Below, piece after piece: positions 10,900-21,562 of a stretch of 64,000 nt of DNA. Source of the stretch: Neoarius graeffei (lineage: Eukaryota > Chordata > Actinopteri > Siluriformes > Ariidae); the NCBI RefSeq assembly GCF_027579695.1, contig NC_083586.1:6320001-6384000 (forward strand). Reading direction: 5' to 3'. Each line of letters begins with the position of its first letter. Position 1 is the first letter of the stretch. The position numbers and the translations under genes were made by a program. Below the pieces are notes generated by a model. That model was not told where the DNA came from. It did not search any database and worked only from the letters and a program-made list of their open reading frames with translations.

Positions 10900-13466
10900 G
10901 TTTGCCTAAAGAGCGGGACGACTCCGAGCGGGGACAGCGGACGACAGCTTTCTCTTCGCTTCCTTCGACTGTACTGAGTGTCTTTGTGTAAGTAAATCAA
11001 AGGTATTATGTCTATTTAATAATAGTTTCTATGCAGTAGCATTTTATATGTGCTGAAAATAAGTAGCAGGGAGTCCCGGCTGCAGCTAACATTGTGACTA
11101 GGCAAGTCCCATTTTAAGGTTAGCATGATTGTTATATGTTATTTTTTGATGGGTACATTAATGTTCCTTTTGCACAAGAGTGTCGATGAATATACGTAGT
11201 TTGCTTGACGTAAGTATACACATTTGGATAATGTGGTATATATGTACAACTGCACATTTTTTGTGAGGGGTTTAAGCTAGCTAAAGTGATGTAGCACACG
11301 CACCAGGCGTCGCGTTGGCGAACATTCTCTGTCGGAAAAATCAATTGGGAAAAAAGAAATAGCTATGGTCTAGTCTTGATGAATGACGTTGTTGGCTTTA
11401 CATGGCAAAATGTCATGGCAGCTGAGTGTCAAGCTATGGAGTAGAGAGCCGGGGCTGGACCGGGGGGTTGAGCTCCTGCTTGCCAAGGGGCAGCTACTGA
11501 AAGCTGGGCAAGCTCTGAGAGCCGGGTGGCATGTTGCTGCTGGAGGAATACACACACACACTAGGCCGCCACACCAAGTCCTGCTCTAAATCCGGAGCTT
11601 TTTAGGGGCGGGAGTTTATTTTTAAAAAACTTTTTCGGGATTAAAAAAAACAACTTTTATCTTAACTTTAGCTTCTCAATCTAACGTTAGCCGGAGCTAA
11701 CACCGGAGTCACACACCCCCTCAGCTGCTGCCATAATAATAAACGTCTGAAATGCAAAATGAGTTTATTTAACTAAACAAGTTACACACTGTGTAGCTAT
11801 CTATGCATATAAACAATAACATCGCTATCATGTTTATGCCTTTACTCGTGAGTAACCCTAAAAATAAAAAAAATACTCCGACGGTCGAACTCAGGCGATT
11901 AAAGCCAGGCAAAAATTCTCCTGTCTCTACACATCCATGGTGAACATACTGTAAATTATGGCACAGTGTGGATGTATTCTCTTCTTTTTTTCTTCATAGT
12001 TAATCATGTTGGTGAAGGTGAGATTTGGAGAAACGCAGAAGTATGTCAAAGTGGCTGAGACTGAAGATGGCTATGATGACTTCAACACATTTCTTCAGAA
12101 AGGTTGGCATCATTTTTCATGCAGCCCAGAATGTTTGTGTTAATTGACTACTTGCTATAATACCTGTTGAATGTATGTGATATTTACATGTCTTATATTG
12201 TGGAGTTGTGTTTATGATAGCTAATGGTAATGCCCTGGGAAGAAAACAAAAAGTACTTTTAGAAGTTGACCTAAAATGTTGAAAAACAAGCTTAGCAAAT
12301 TTCTGATAATGCTCTTATTGTAATTTTTCATTGCTCTAAATCTAATATTTTTATCAGTCATTCAAAAGCTAGATCTTCCACTTGAGACTGAGCTGCACTT
12401 GACAGATGAATCAGGGACAGAAGTCGATGCAGATGTGTTTGAGGAGCTTTTGCAAGCAGGGAACCTTACTGTTAGGGTGACGACTGAAAAGTCAACAGGT
12501 GAGACTCAGCCTTGTTAGGGAGGGAGTGGATCATCAATAATGAATATTGTGGAGAACTACTTATTTTTTCATTTTGTGTATACATTTTTTTAACTGTTTA
12601 TGGTTGTGCTTCAACATGATCTATCGCATGATTCATCAGATGCAACAGTGATTGTTCAGACAAATGGAGGGAAGAGAACCCATGCTGAACAAGAATCGGC
12701 AAAAGAGGTATGCAGCTTTTGCAACAAATGATATTAGTTATCAGATATCAGACACAAAGATATTGTGCAGTTAAACTGTGGTTTTGTTTTTGGACGTAAT
12801 GATGATGATGGATAACTGCTAACTTTCTGATTCTTTATCTTTCAGATGGTGAGAGATGCTCTCCAGGCTAAACCGGGTGGACAGATTATTTTGGATGAAT
12901 ATGATAAAATGAAAACATTGACGGATAGCACAAGGAGACAGTTGGGAAACCTTCTTATGGCCGACATGATTGAAATTCATGCGTAAAACTTAAATGTCTA
13001 TATTTGTACTTTACTTAATATAGAAATTATTTTAAAAAGAGCACACTCATTTTACGACATTGCATATTAGTAAAGCAATTTATTACTTCATTTTTCCTAT
13101 GATAGAAATAGATATTAAATGGCTAAAACATTATACAAAAACTAACAATTTGAGAGAGACTAAAACCCACTGAAGCTAACAATACTAAAAATTTGTATCT
13201 TTTAAACTGAAGGAAATGTAGTAGTAATGTCATGTTTATGTTTCAGGAGGAGCCCACCTGTCTCTGTGTGAAGTAAATATGCTTTGGGCATCATCTCTCT
13301 ATTTCCCAGCCTCAGAGAGCCATACTCAGCCAATGGATATGTAAGTTTGTAAATGAAAAGCTTGTACGTCAATTTTTGTAGTAGTAATACGTTCTGAATT
13401 TACGCTACAATTTATTGTTTTTAATATTACAGGAACACTTCTATGACCCACAGAGTGGATCCGGCT
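10900..13466 (+). pseudogene. Decayed copy of a fish multi-copy gene (SAMD3-like family)
   Basis: A non-coding exon ends near 10988 at GTAAGT. Coding exons 12006-12102, 12358-12498, 12640-12707, 12846-12982, 13247-13340 and from 13433 join in frame. The product starts MLVKVRFGETQKYVK (PB1/ubiquitin-like fold expected), then GTEVDADVFEELLQ, GGKRTHAEQ, KPGGQIILDEY, SKYALGIISLFPSL and EHFYDPQSGSGY, all familiar from a fish family often labelled SAMD3-like. There is one in-frame TGA at 13269-13271 and the gene is cut off at a CT microsatellite at 13466, so it is a recent, 3'-truncated pseudogene. The family name is from memory; its function is unknown to me. Confidence 0.7.
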
Positions 13467-13890
13467 ATCAAAACCTCTCTCTCTCTCTCTCTCTCTGTGT
13501 GTCCACTTCTAAGGGAGGTCATTACCCACTTGACACTGTGGATAACAGTGAAATAATCAGGACTGCATGATTGGGGGGTAACAGTGAAATGAGCGAGCAC
13601 AGAGAACACATTTACCTCATTATTTGCTCATTCTTTCATGTGAACTTTTGTTCATTTAAGTAAAAACATGCTTGGAATAAAACAAATTGCCAACAACATA
13701 AAAGAGTTTCATTAATCAATTAGCACTATATATATGTAATACTTCCAGATGATACTATAGATCATTTTAATCACTTTATATTTAATTAGATTTTGGTTAA
13801 AAAGGAACACCATGTGACCTGACCGATTGGATTCAGCAACTACTAATGTTTATATTGGGGATGCAACTGCTCAGACGGTGGCATTCTCTT

Positions 13891-13963
13891 GCTGAAATAG
13901 CTCAGTAGGGAGAGCGTTAGACTGAAGATCTAAAGGTTTCTGGCCCAATCCTGGGTTTCGGCA
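13891..13963 (+). pseudogene. tRNA-Phe (GAA) pseudogene
   Basis: GCTGAAATAGCTCAGTAGGG through the anticodon arm TTAGACTGAAGATCTAA is almost identical to vertebrate tRNA-Phe. The T-loop reads CCCAATC instead of TTCGATC, destroying the B box. Confidence 0.75.
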
Positions 13964-14053
13964 TTGAGGACTGTGGTGTGTGTTCATTTAATCCTTTGAC
14001 CAAGGGGCTGATTGATTTTTTTTTTTTTGCCAGGACGCTGTCAGTATATGCCA

Positions 14054-14896
14054 GTAATTTGGTGGTGAAAACAACTTGCCCTTTGTTCCATGGTGTAATG
14101 GTTAGCACTGTGGACTTTGACTCCAGTGGTCTGAGTTCAAATCTCTGTAGAGCTTTTGTTTGCAGCTTGTAACATACACACATTGTCTCAACTACAGGGT
14201 CCTTTTGGTCAAGCACGCTGTCATGTCCCAAACCCTTTGTTTCCGTTAAAGTGCTAGTCTTATGAATTTGCATTACCCCTGGAAATTATACCTTATAAAA
14301 CTAGGCATGTTTAATAGTTTACTGTCTAAATTGTATCTTAATACAAGACAGGGAACATGTTCTGTTTAGTTGGTAAAGTTTGGCTCTTTGAGTCCGCCAT
14401 TACACGAACATGTTTCTGGTAAGTTACTGTTCATTCAAAGAAGTGACATCATATGCAAAACACTTGAAAGTTCGTGGCATTTCCAGCTTCGTCTGCTTTG
14501 CAAAGTGCAGCACATTTTAAACTTTTTTTTTAAATTCTGCAACAAAGCTAAAACCAAAGCATGCCTCCTCAGGGGTGTGTCCTTCAAGGCTGTTCAAGTG
14601 TAGCCAATGAAAAAAGTAGAGTTTTGATCCATTGTAGCCCAAAGTCAGCAGGACACTTGCGGAATGAATGGGTTTGATTTTTCCCGACAAAGAGGTAACT
14701 TCAAGCCGACAGGACGGTTTAGTGTCTGCTCCATACATTTTGAAAAAGGTAAATTTGTGAGGTAGAGTCACAGTGAAGGATTTGAGCGATGTCTGGTACG
14801 CGGAGCAGTTCCTACAATCTGGAAACAAAAGTCAGAAGCACCATCCCAAAGAGCTCACCGCACAGTAAGTGTTAAGCTTGCGTTTAGCCTGTTGCT
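14054..14896 (+). repeat. tRNA-Gln + THAP-exon cassette, copy 2
   Basis: The exon at about 14650-14870 reads RGNFKPTGRFSVCSIHFEKG then CLVRGAVPTIWKQK, with an in-frame stop between. CxxHF and the AVPT box are hallmarks of THAP DNA-binding domains. The amino-terminal CxC part is not seen. It may come from a P-element-like transposon or a host THAP gene. Confidence 0.7.
14085..14154 (+). pseudogene. tRNA-Gln (TTG) pseudogene
   Basis: Same cassette as 7715-7786 but opposite strand. The anticodon loop CTTTGAC is kept; the T-stem (CTGAG/CTCTG) and 3' acceptor no longer pair. Confidence 0.75.
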
Positions 14897-15589
14897 TGAA
14901 TTTATAAGTTGTCCATTGGCTCGCCAGACCCATTTTACTGGGGCACGTGCCCCAATATATATCTGCTGTGATCCAATAAAATTTCCTGATCACATTTCAG
15001 AAACAGTAATGTATTTGGCACTGCGGAATCAGTTACTGCAATTTATTTTTTCATTAGAACCCCGATGCTGTAGTTGAAGGAGAGGGTGTAAAGGCTGTTT
15101 GTGCCTGATGCAGTATTTGAAGAAGGAGGAGCTGCTATTTGTACAACAGTAGACACAGATGCTCCAGCTGTTTTGGTTATAGCACACTCAGATGAAATAC
15201 CAAAAGGAGAAGAGAGAGGTTGTTGAGAGAGTTTATTGTGTTTCCAGGCAGTATTTGACGGAAGATGGATATGATGTGTTAATAGTAGCTGAAGATACAG
15301 TATTAATTGAACAGCGTCCATTTTGCTCATGTTGTGAGAGAATCTCCTTCAGAGCCTATAAATACAGAAAAACCCCAATGAGTTAGTTGAGAGAGATAAC
15401 AGGATGGTGTGTCCATTCATTTTATATAGAAATCATGCTTTTAGCTGCAATATAACATCGCACCTGTTTCAGTGGACAAAAAGGCAATGACAAGATTCAG
15501 AAATACACAGGGAAGTTTATCACAGAGTGATAAATTATAAATTAATCTTGCAATGGCCTTTTCCTTCACACCAATTACATGATTATTGT
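14897..15589 (+). other. Unassigned, with one coding-like patch
   Basis: 15085-15215 reads FVPDAVFEEGGAAICTTVDT and DAPAVLVIAHSDEIPKG without a stop. I do not recognise it. It follows the THAP remnant on the same strand and might be a later exon of the same dead gene. Confidence 0.3.
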
Positions 15590-16601
15590 AGGGACTTTAC
15601 CTTAAAATTTCAAACAGGTTCAATTCACCTTAAAATCAGCTCTCTGTAAAAGGACACCACAAGACGATTGTAGGGTTTGGAATTTTGGGAAAAAAAAATA
15701 TTTTATGGTTGCAGAGATACGATGATTTTAGTAAAAAATAAATAATGGAAATTGTGCCCCCCCCCCTTCACATTGTAGCACAAAACAGAAAGGGTCTACA
15801 TGGTCCTAATTGGTTCTGTTAGAACCAGAAAAGGTTGGTAGTTTTATGAGCAACTTAGTTTTGGAGGTGAATCCGAACAAATTCCTGCCTGTTGTGTGCC
15901 ACCTGCTCCTGCAGCTCCAGCACTGTAAAGTGAGAGTAAGTGACTATTTACTGCCATTATTGAGCCTTCTGCCGAGCAAGTGAGCTTACAAAGATGACAA
16001 TTACAAAGAGACACAGCTTTATCATAACTGTGAAAGTCGAACACCAAATCAGGAAAAAAATAGCAAACTATGATTTGTACCATGTATTAACTTCCTGGGT
16101 TCCAGAAAACAGCTGGCGCAATTGTTGCTCTTCTTCTTCACGAGTGACTTGGCTTGTGTATTCGTCCGCCTCTTTCTCCGTGGCTATAGGTTCTAAATCA
16201 TTCTCAGACAACTAACCAAAGACTGAGGACGGATTTGAAGAGCTTTCGTGTCTTTTTCAAAAGACTCGGTATCAAGAACGCACGCCACTGCAGAGAATAG
16301 GATAGAGTCCGTGTGAAAACAAAAGAAGGTTCTGGCGCAAATGACGTCACGCGTGCAGCGCCACTGACCTGTAAATCGCTGCTATCTAATAATGGCGGAC
16401 AAGCTTTTAGTGATTTTTGGATGCGAAAACCTTCTTTTATTTGATTTATCTACCAACTTTACAGTGTATTTGAGCACATCACACACAGAAAACCAGGGAT
16501 TTTTTTTATATAACTTTCATTAAACTCATGCTTTTAGAATGATGCAGCCAAGTGAAATCCATGTCCCCAGCAGTCCAGATCAACCATTTAAGGTAAAACC
16601 T

Positions 16602-16673
16602 GGGCTCGTCCAGGATTTGAACCCGGGACCTCTCACACCCGAAGCGAGAATCATACCCCTAGACCAACGAGCC
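16602..16673 (-). tRNA. tRNA-Pro (CGG)
   Basis: Nearly identical to vertebrate tRNA-Pro-CGG: acceptor GGCTCGT/ACGAGCC, D-arm TGGTCTAGGGGTATGATTC, anticodon loop TTCGGGT. One T-stem mismatch. It sits in the spacer of the large palindrome at 15590-17639. Confidence 0.8.
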
Positions 16674-16981
16674 AAACAACACACAAAAAGTTGTGTCTAT
16701 GCTGCTGGAATTGCATTATATCCTTCAAAGGTTAATCTTCAAAAAATATTTTTGTGTCTGAATTCTGTTCCAAAAATCACTAAAAGCTCGTCCGCCATTA
16801 TTAGATCGCAGTGATTTACAGGTCAGCGGCGCTGCATGCGTGATGTCATTTGCACCAGTGCCTTCTTTTGTTTCCACATGGACTCTATCATATTCTCTGC
16901 AGTGGCGTGCGTTCTTGATACCGATTCTTTTGAAAAAGACACGAAAGCTCTTCAGATTCATCCTCAATCTGTGGTTAGTTG

Positions 16982-17100
16982 TCTGAGGATGATTTAGAAC
17001 CTATAGCCATGGAGAAAGAGGTGGACGAATACACAAGCCAAGTCACTCGTGAAGAAGAAGAGCAACAACTGCGCCAGCTGTTTTCTGGAACCCAGGAAGT
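16982..17100 (+). pseudogene. Acidic coding-like exon in the right palindrome arm
   Basis: An open stretch reads SEDDLEPIAMEKEVDEYTSQ then VTREEEEQQLRQLFSGTQE. The left arm (minus strand, about 16215-16097) and the copy near 54130-54275 encode the same peptide with changes. The composition recalls the leader region of fish transposon-linked P2X7-like proteins, but this is a weak match by eye. Confidence 0.4.
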
Positions 17101-17261
17101 TAATACATGGTACAAATCATCGGGGTTTTTTGTTTGTTTGTTTTTTGTTTTAAACTGATTTGGTGTTCAACTTTCACAGTTATGATAAAGCATTGTCTCT
17201 TTGTAATTGTCATCTTTGTAAGCTCACTTGCTCGGCAGAAGGCTCAATAATGGCAGTAAAT

Positions 17262-17348
17262 AGTCACTCTCACTTTACAGTGTTGGAGCTGCAGGAGCAG
17301 GTGGCGCACAACAGGCAGGAATTTGTTCGGATTCACCTCCAAAGCTAA
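17262..17348 (+). pseudogene. Coding-like exon, right arm
   Basis: HFTVLELQEQVAHNRQEFVR then IHLQS and stop. It is also present in the left arm on the opposite strand (15920-15840) and at 53990. Unrecognised, but conserved in reading sense among the copies. Confidence 0.35.
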
Positions 17349-17639
17349 GTTGCTCATAAAACTACCAACCTTTTCTGGTTCTAACAGAACCAATTCGGAC
17401 CATGTAGACCCTTTCTGTTTTGTGCTACAATGTTAAGTAGAGAGGTGTGTGTGTGTGTGTGTGTTGGGGGAGTTAGCACGCAATTACCGTTATTTCTTTT
17501 TTACTAAAATCATCGTATCTCTGCAACCATAATCTTTTTTTCAAAATTCCAAAACCTATGACCTTCTTGCGGTGTCCCTTTACAGAGAGTTGATTTTAAG
17601 GTGAATTGAACCTGTTTGAAATTTTAAGGTAAAGTCCCT

Positions 17640-17960
17640 GTGGCCCTCCTGCAACCTGCTGGTGGGGAAGCGGGTGATGGTGCCCTTGCACGCACTCGAA
17701 AAGCTGGTAAAATCTTCACTGCAGGAGGCACTGCACGCCCACAATCAGAGGAGGGGGCCGGGGTCACAAGCAGGGTGGTCCCGGCCACCACAGTACTTGG
17801 CTCTCATAGATGCCCACCAAAGAGATGTGAAAAACTACAAGGATGGAGCAGTGGGCAAAGGGTGAGGATCTCTGCTGGGTCCTGAAGTGGCAGCTATACG
17901 CATTCTGGGGGTCAGGGGGGAGCCAGCTTGAGAGTGGCTCACGGTCCTGTATGACAGAGA
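17640..17960 (+). other. GC-rich coding-like patch beside the palindrome
   Basis: LVGKRVMVPLHALEKLVKSS and LALIDAHQRDVKNYKDG are open to a stop at 17863. Unrecognised. It starts exactly where the right palindrome arm ends, so the palindrome may have inserted into or beside an older element. Confidence 0.3.
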
Positions 17961-18118
17961 ATTTTATCATTTTATTGTTTTTTTGTATTTATTTTCATTG
18001 GCTTTGCATTCTATGCTTGTTTATTTATTCATTTGTTTTTTAATTTATGAGTTAACAAAATCTATTAATATTCTTAATATTCTGTATAAAACTGGTTTGT
18101 ATATATGGGGGGGGGGTG

Positions 18119-18162
18119 TCCATGCAAAAAGCTCGATATTTCTAACATTTGACCACCAAAAA

Positions 18163-18165
<3 letters not shown>
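18119..18165 (-). repeat. Fragment of the U5-U2 spacer
   Basis: CATGCAAAAAGCTCGATATT with the following 25 bases matches 8973-9015 exactly or nearly so. It is a third remnant of the snRNA unit. Confidence 0.6.
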
Positions 18166-18229
<64 letters not shown>

Positions 18230-18230
18230 A
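18166..18230. repeat. (ATCT)n microsatellite
   Basis: About 16 uninterrupted tetranucleotide copies. Confidence 0.95.
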
Positions 18231-18416
18231 GAAACACTTATTGGTCAGACATTTCTCTGCCTGTGTGCAATGGCTAACAAAGCTGTAAAGGTGTAAGAGA
18301 TTGGCCCAGTCCACCTTACCCTATAGAGGATGTGCAGTCACGTGACCCGCACGTGTGTACTCTGCCCACTCCGCCACATTGGACGGCATCAGGATAGTTT
18401 ACCTTGCGCGAGCGTA

Positions 18417-18788
18417 ATGGATCCAGGCAGTAATCCCCAAGAAAATTCGGAAAATACCCCATCTACATCGAGTGATTACTTGTCTAAGTTTGTTCAGCAT
18501 CTTGAAGGTGACGTGAGGCAGCGTTACGTAGAAAAGTGTTCCAGGTTGAGGACTGCAGATCCGTACAACTTGCCGCAATCTTTGTTCAGGGAAATTCGGA
18601 GCTGCGGTGCCAGCGATTTGCCCAATCCGGCCTACCATAACATTTACAATTTTCTCGTTAATCGTGAATCGTGTTACACTGGCAAAGCCCTCAAAGCTTA
18701 CAAGAGCCTGGAAGCTTATAAATATTTTGTTGTGGGATGGGTATCCCAACTATACCTCAGGAAGTTCCCGAGAAGAATGTCTACTTGA
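18417..18788 (+). CDS. First exon of an uncharacterised transposon-associated protein
   Basis: An ATG at 18417 opens MDPGSNPQENSENTP, then DYLSKFVQHLEGDVRQRYVE, DPYNLPQSLF and a conserved-looking block ending KALKAYKSLEAYKYFVVGW. That last block resembles the amino-terminal region of the fish and invertebrate proteins that carry SWIM and YqaJ-type nuclease domains further on. A donor may lie at 18741 (GTATCC) or 18806 (GTAAGT); otherwise the frame stops at 18788. No later exon is found here, so the gene is partial. Function not established. Confidence 0.5.
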   Translation: MDPGSNPQENSENTPSTSSDYLSKFVQHLEGDVRQRYVEKCSRLRTADPYNLPQSLFREIRSCGASDLPNPAYHNIYNFLVNRESCYTGKALKAYKSLEAYKYFVVGWVSQLYLRKFPRRMST

Positions 18789-19455
18789 TAACCTCACGGG
18801 TAAGTGGCATTAAGACGTTTATCATGAAGAGACTATGCAGGACTTTTATCTTAAGAATGTTCGTAATCTAAACTCAGTTCCAGATAATGACTGGGTTATA
18901 AATATGTATGTTTTTGTCTGAAAAACAAAAAATCAGAAAGCCGCGCACGCCTGCGCGGAAGCTGCGCAAATGTGCGCAGCTTTCTAACCAACTGCCTTCT
19001 TCTCATACTAATACTTCCTATGTTTCATGGACTGTAACAGCATTTGCTCATTTAGTAATTTTAATACATAATTTACTTTGATGAAATTATTCAGACACTC
19101 CAACGCCCCCCCTAAAAAAATCGGATCTGCGCGATTCAGCCGTGAAAAAGGCGCATCCGCCGTTTGCATCCCTGTTTAAACTCATAGGTTAACCAACTTT
19201 AATCGGCCAATGAGGCTCGGTGGTCGGTCAAGATTTTTTTTAGTTTTCGCCATCCCTACTATGGATTGGCCTTTCAAAGGCATATATGAGCCAAAAAGAT
19301 AAAACATTGTCATAGACTAGGCCAGGGTAGTAGGGCTAGGCATAGCCATTTTAAACGTTAGAGACGGTCTAGTTTCTAAGTATGCAGTTATCATTCAATC
19401 TGAAAATCAACTTAACAGATGTACTAGGAGTATTGAATTAGAAGATTACACCTAC

Positions 19456-19633
19456 CTGATATGAAGTGTTCACTACAAATTCGGCTGGTAGAACTGGGGT
19501 ACCAGTTTTCTCTTCGCACAGCGGACACCCATTTTGCGCGTCTCTCCTCGTCTGCAGGGAATCTATAAAATGACAGGCCCTCCTTTTGGCCCTGTCTATT
19601 GGTACAACCAAATGCTGAACAAGATATAACCAT
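19456..19633 (-). CDS. THAP-domain first exon, intact
   Basis: The ATG at 19633 starts MVISCSAFGCTNRQGQKEGL; residues 21-59 include FYRFPADEERRAKWVSAVRR, a Pro-Ser pair and ICSEHFIS. The C-x4-C and C-x2-H zinc ligands, the conserved W and the F/P positions of the THAP C2CH finger are all present. The exon ends at a good donor (GTAGGT, 19455-19450) in phase 1. THAP domains bind DNA in P-element-type transposases and host regulators. The AVPTIF box and later exons are not found downstream (towards 18.4 kb), so the gene is partial. Confidence 0.7.
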
Positions 19634-19820
19634 TCTCGAAAGATCGACTCCCACACACTTGATAATTAGAACGGGTTCATCTAAGTTCTATGCGCGGCCA
19701 TGCCGTCCAAAATGGCGGATAAACAAATATCACGTGACCTCGTGACGTCACGTGCACACTCTCTATACCAGCTTTCTGCACCTCCAATACAGTGTCACTA
19801 ACCTGACCCAATGTTAAGTG

Positions 19821-19942
19821 TAATTCAGGGTTCTCTTCATTGTCGGTAAATCTTTTGTCTTTTATTAAAGATTTCTGGAGAGAGGAATGCTAGTTAGTCC
19901 AATGTATTTTTGCAGGCTTTGTTCTAGTAGAGCTGTACATTT
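19821..19942 (+). pseudogene. U5 snRNA pseudogene
   Basis: AATTCAGGGTTCTCTTCA, ATCTTTTGTCTTTTATTAAA, GATTTCTGGAGAGAGGAAT and an Sm-like ATTTTTGC followed by a 3' stem follow U5 order. Near full length, diverged. Confidence 0.7.
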
Positions 19943-20130
19943 TAGGTGGTCAAATGTTAGAAATATTGAACTTTTGGCATGGAAAACACACACAAGCCCC
20001 CAAGACAATGTCTTTCTCTTCAAAAGGATCCAGCTGTTGGGGGTGGAGTCTAGCTGTGTTTACCTTTTTGGATTTTAATATTTTCAAATTTTGGAAGTGG
20101 TATATTTAAAGCCATTGAATACAGAAAGTT

Positions 20131-20290
20131 ATTGCTTTTTGATTAAGAGCAAGTATAATATCTGTTCTGATCACTTTAATATCTGATATGCTCTCTAAAT
20201 AAAGATGTTGAACAGGGAGCTAAAATAGGGGCTTGCTCCTTCTGCTCCACACATCAATCTGGTATTGTACTATCTTCAGGAATGGTGCCT
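20131..20290 (+). pseudogene. U2 snRNA pseudogene
   Basis: ATTGCTTTTTGATTAAGAGC, AATATCTGTTCTGATCACTT, GGGGCTTGCTCCTTCTGCTC and CAGGAATGGTGCC follow U2 in order. It lies 190 bp downstream of the U5 copy; that spacer matches the spacer of the 8.6-9.1 kb unit. Confidence 0.75.
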
Positions 20291-20517
20291 TTGTTTAAAA
20301 AAATAATGTTTTTGTGTGTCATTTTAACATTTGATGTGTTTTCTGACTGACAATAATATACCAGTATAAGGCATCATTATAAATCCTTAACGAACTATTA
20401 ACAAACACTTAACAAGTCATTAATAACTCATTAATTAACAGTTTACTAATGATCTATTAACTAGTTATAACGGATCATTATTATAAAGTGTTACCCAATA
20501 TTAATAATTTCACACAA

Positions 20518-20810
20518 TGACCAGGCATAACATGGCATCATGCAAACTTCATAACACAATCACACCGTGTCAAGCAACGGTGACCCATAAAAAATAACTT
20601 CACACAATGAACAGGTGCAATTTTGTTAACCACCAAGAGTGACTTTAGTGGGTACATGTTACTTTTTTCCGATTTGGTGATATAACAAAAATGACATGAC
20701 ATCATGCAGTCTTCATAACACAAAATCACACTGTGTCAAGCAATGACACATAAAAGAGAACTTCACACAATGAACAAGTGCAGTTTTGTCAACCTACATG
20801 CAATGGTGGT
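20518..20810. repeat. Two diverged tandem copies of a ~170-bp unit
   Basis: Both copies contain ACTTCATAACACAATC-, GTCAAGCAA- and CTTCACACAATGAACAGGTG-like blocks. Upstream (20370-20490) is an AT-rich run of ATTAATAACTCATTAATTAAC motifs and TTATAAAGTGTTACC, typical of a fish MITE end. Confidence 0.5.
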
Positions 20811-21522
20811 ACTACAGTAACATTTACAGATTAGTATAACAAATAGATTTATAGATATAACTCCTTCTTACATTGGTGCCACCACAATTTCTACCACTTC
20901 ATAACTTTTATCCCCCTTTCCTTCACAATCCACCTGGAATAACATCCATCTCTCTCCATCGCTTTCCTTTCTACTATTCCTTCCCCATACACTGATTTTC
21001 CATGTTACTTTCCAGAAAACTGGCAAAGACCAGACAAAACAAGTTCTTCAAATCAAACAGGGAATCAATAAATATCATCAGAGCAGACTTGACCTCATTC
21101 TTGGCATTACAGTAAGGGAGGCCTACTGGGTTTGAATTAAATGATAGCTAACATTAAGCTATCTGATACATCACCTAACATTTACTAGCCAGCTAACTGC
21201 ACTAACATTTCCATTGGGACAAAAAAACCCTGTCCTGTGGGGAAATTTTGACTGACTTTCCACTTCTTTGTAAAGAATTTCCTCATGTCCATTGTGTCTG
21301 GGGAGGGAGCAAATACTGCAAACAATTCATCATCAACCAAGAATACCCCATTAGGCGAAGCTTATTTCATTGTTTAGTTGAACATTAATTTAATGTGGCC
21401 TAGGGTTGATTTTGAGGGCATATAACAAAAGAATAAGGTTTTAGCAAAAGCTAGACATTGTGAGGTAGCGATGGAGCTGACGTCACCTCCTCCACTTTTG
21501 AGCAGCTGGACCTTGCACCAAA

Positions 21523-21562
21523 ATGTCTCTGCTTGCACTGAGATTCACTTCACTTGCGCGTG
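21523..21562 (+). other. Candidate lone first exon with mitochondrial-type leader
   Basis: ATG opens MSLLALRFTSLAR and meets GTGAGT in phase 1. About 40 bp upstream is TGACGTCA (CRE-like). The peptide is basic, amphipathic and acid-free, like a mitochondrial presequence. No following exon was found up to 22.8 kb, so it may be a chance match or part of a retroposed fragment. Confidence 0.25.

Larger units (their letters stand above)
15590..17639. repeat. 2-kb imperfect palindrome around tRNA-Pro
   Basis: The left arm 15590-16424 and right arm 16776-17639 are reverse complements with high identity to their outer ends (AGGGACTTTACCTTAAAATT against its complement). The 351-bp spacer holds tRNA-Pro (CGG). 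Each arm carries the same coding-like exon and a TGACGTCA/TGATGTCA motif near its inner end. Small differences such as poly-C against a GT run show independent drift since duplication. Confidence 0.85.
18319..19769. mobile_element. 1.45-kb inverted-repeat element with two convergent first exons
   Basis: The left end reads CTATAGAGGATGTGCAG...GTCACGTGACC...CCGCCACATTGGACGGCAT. The right end, complemented, reads GTATAGAGAGTGTGCACGTGACG...CCGCCATTTTGGACGGCAT. Between them are an exon on each strand pointing inward (18417 and 19633). Likely a derivative of a larger THAP-carrying DNA transposon, or an inverted pair of promoters. Target duplication not identified. Confidence 0.55.
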
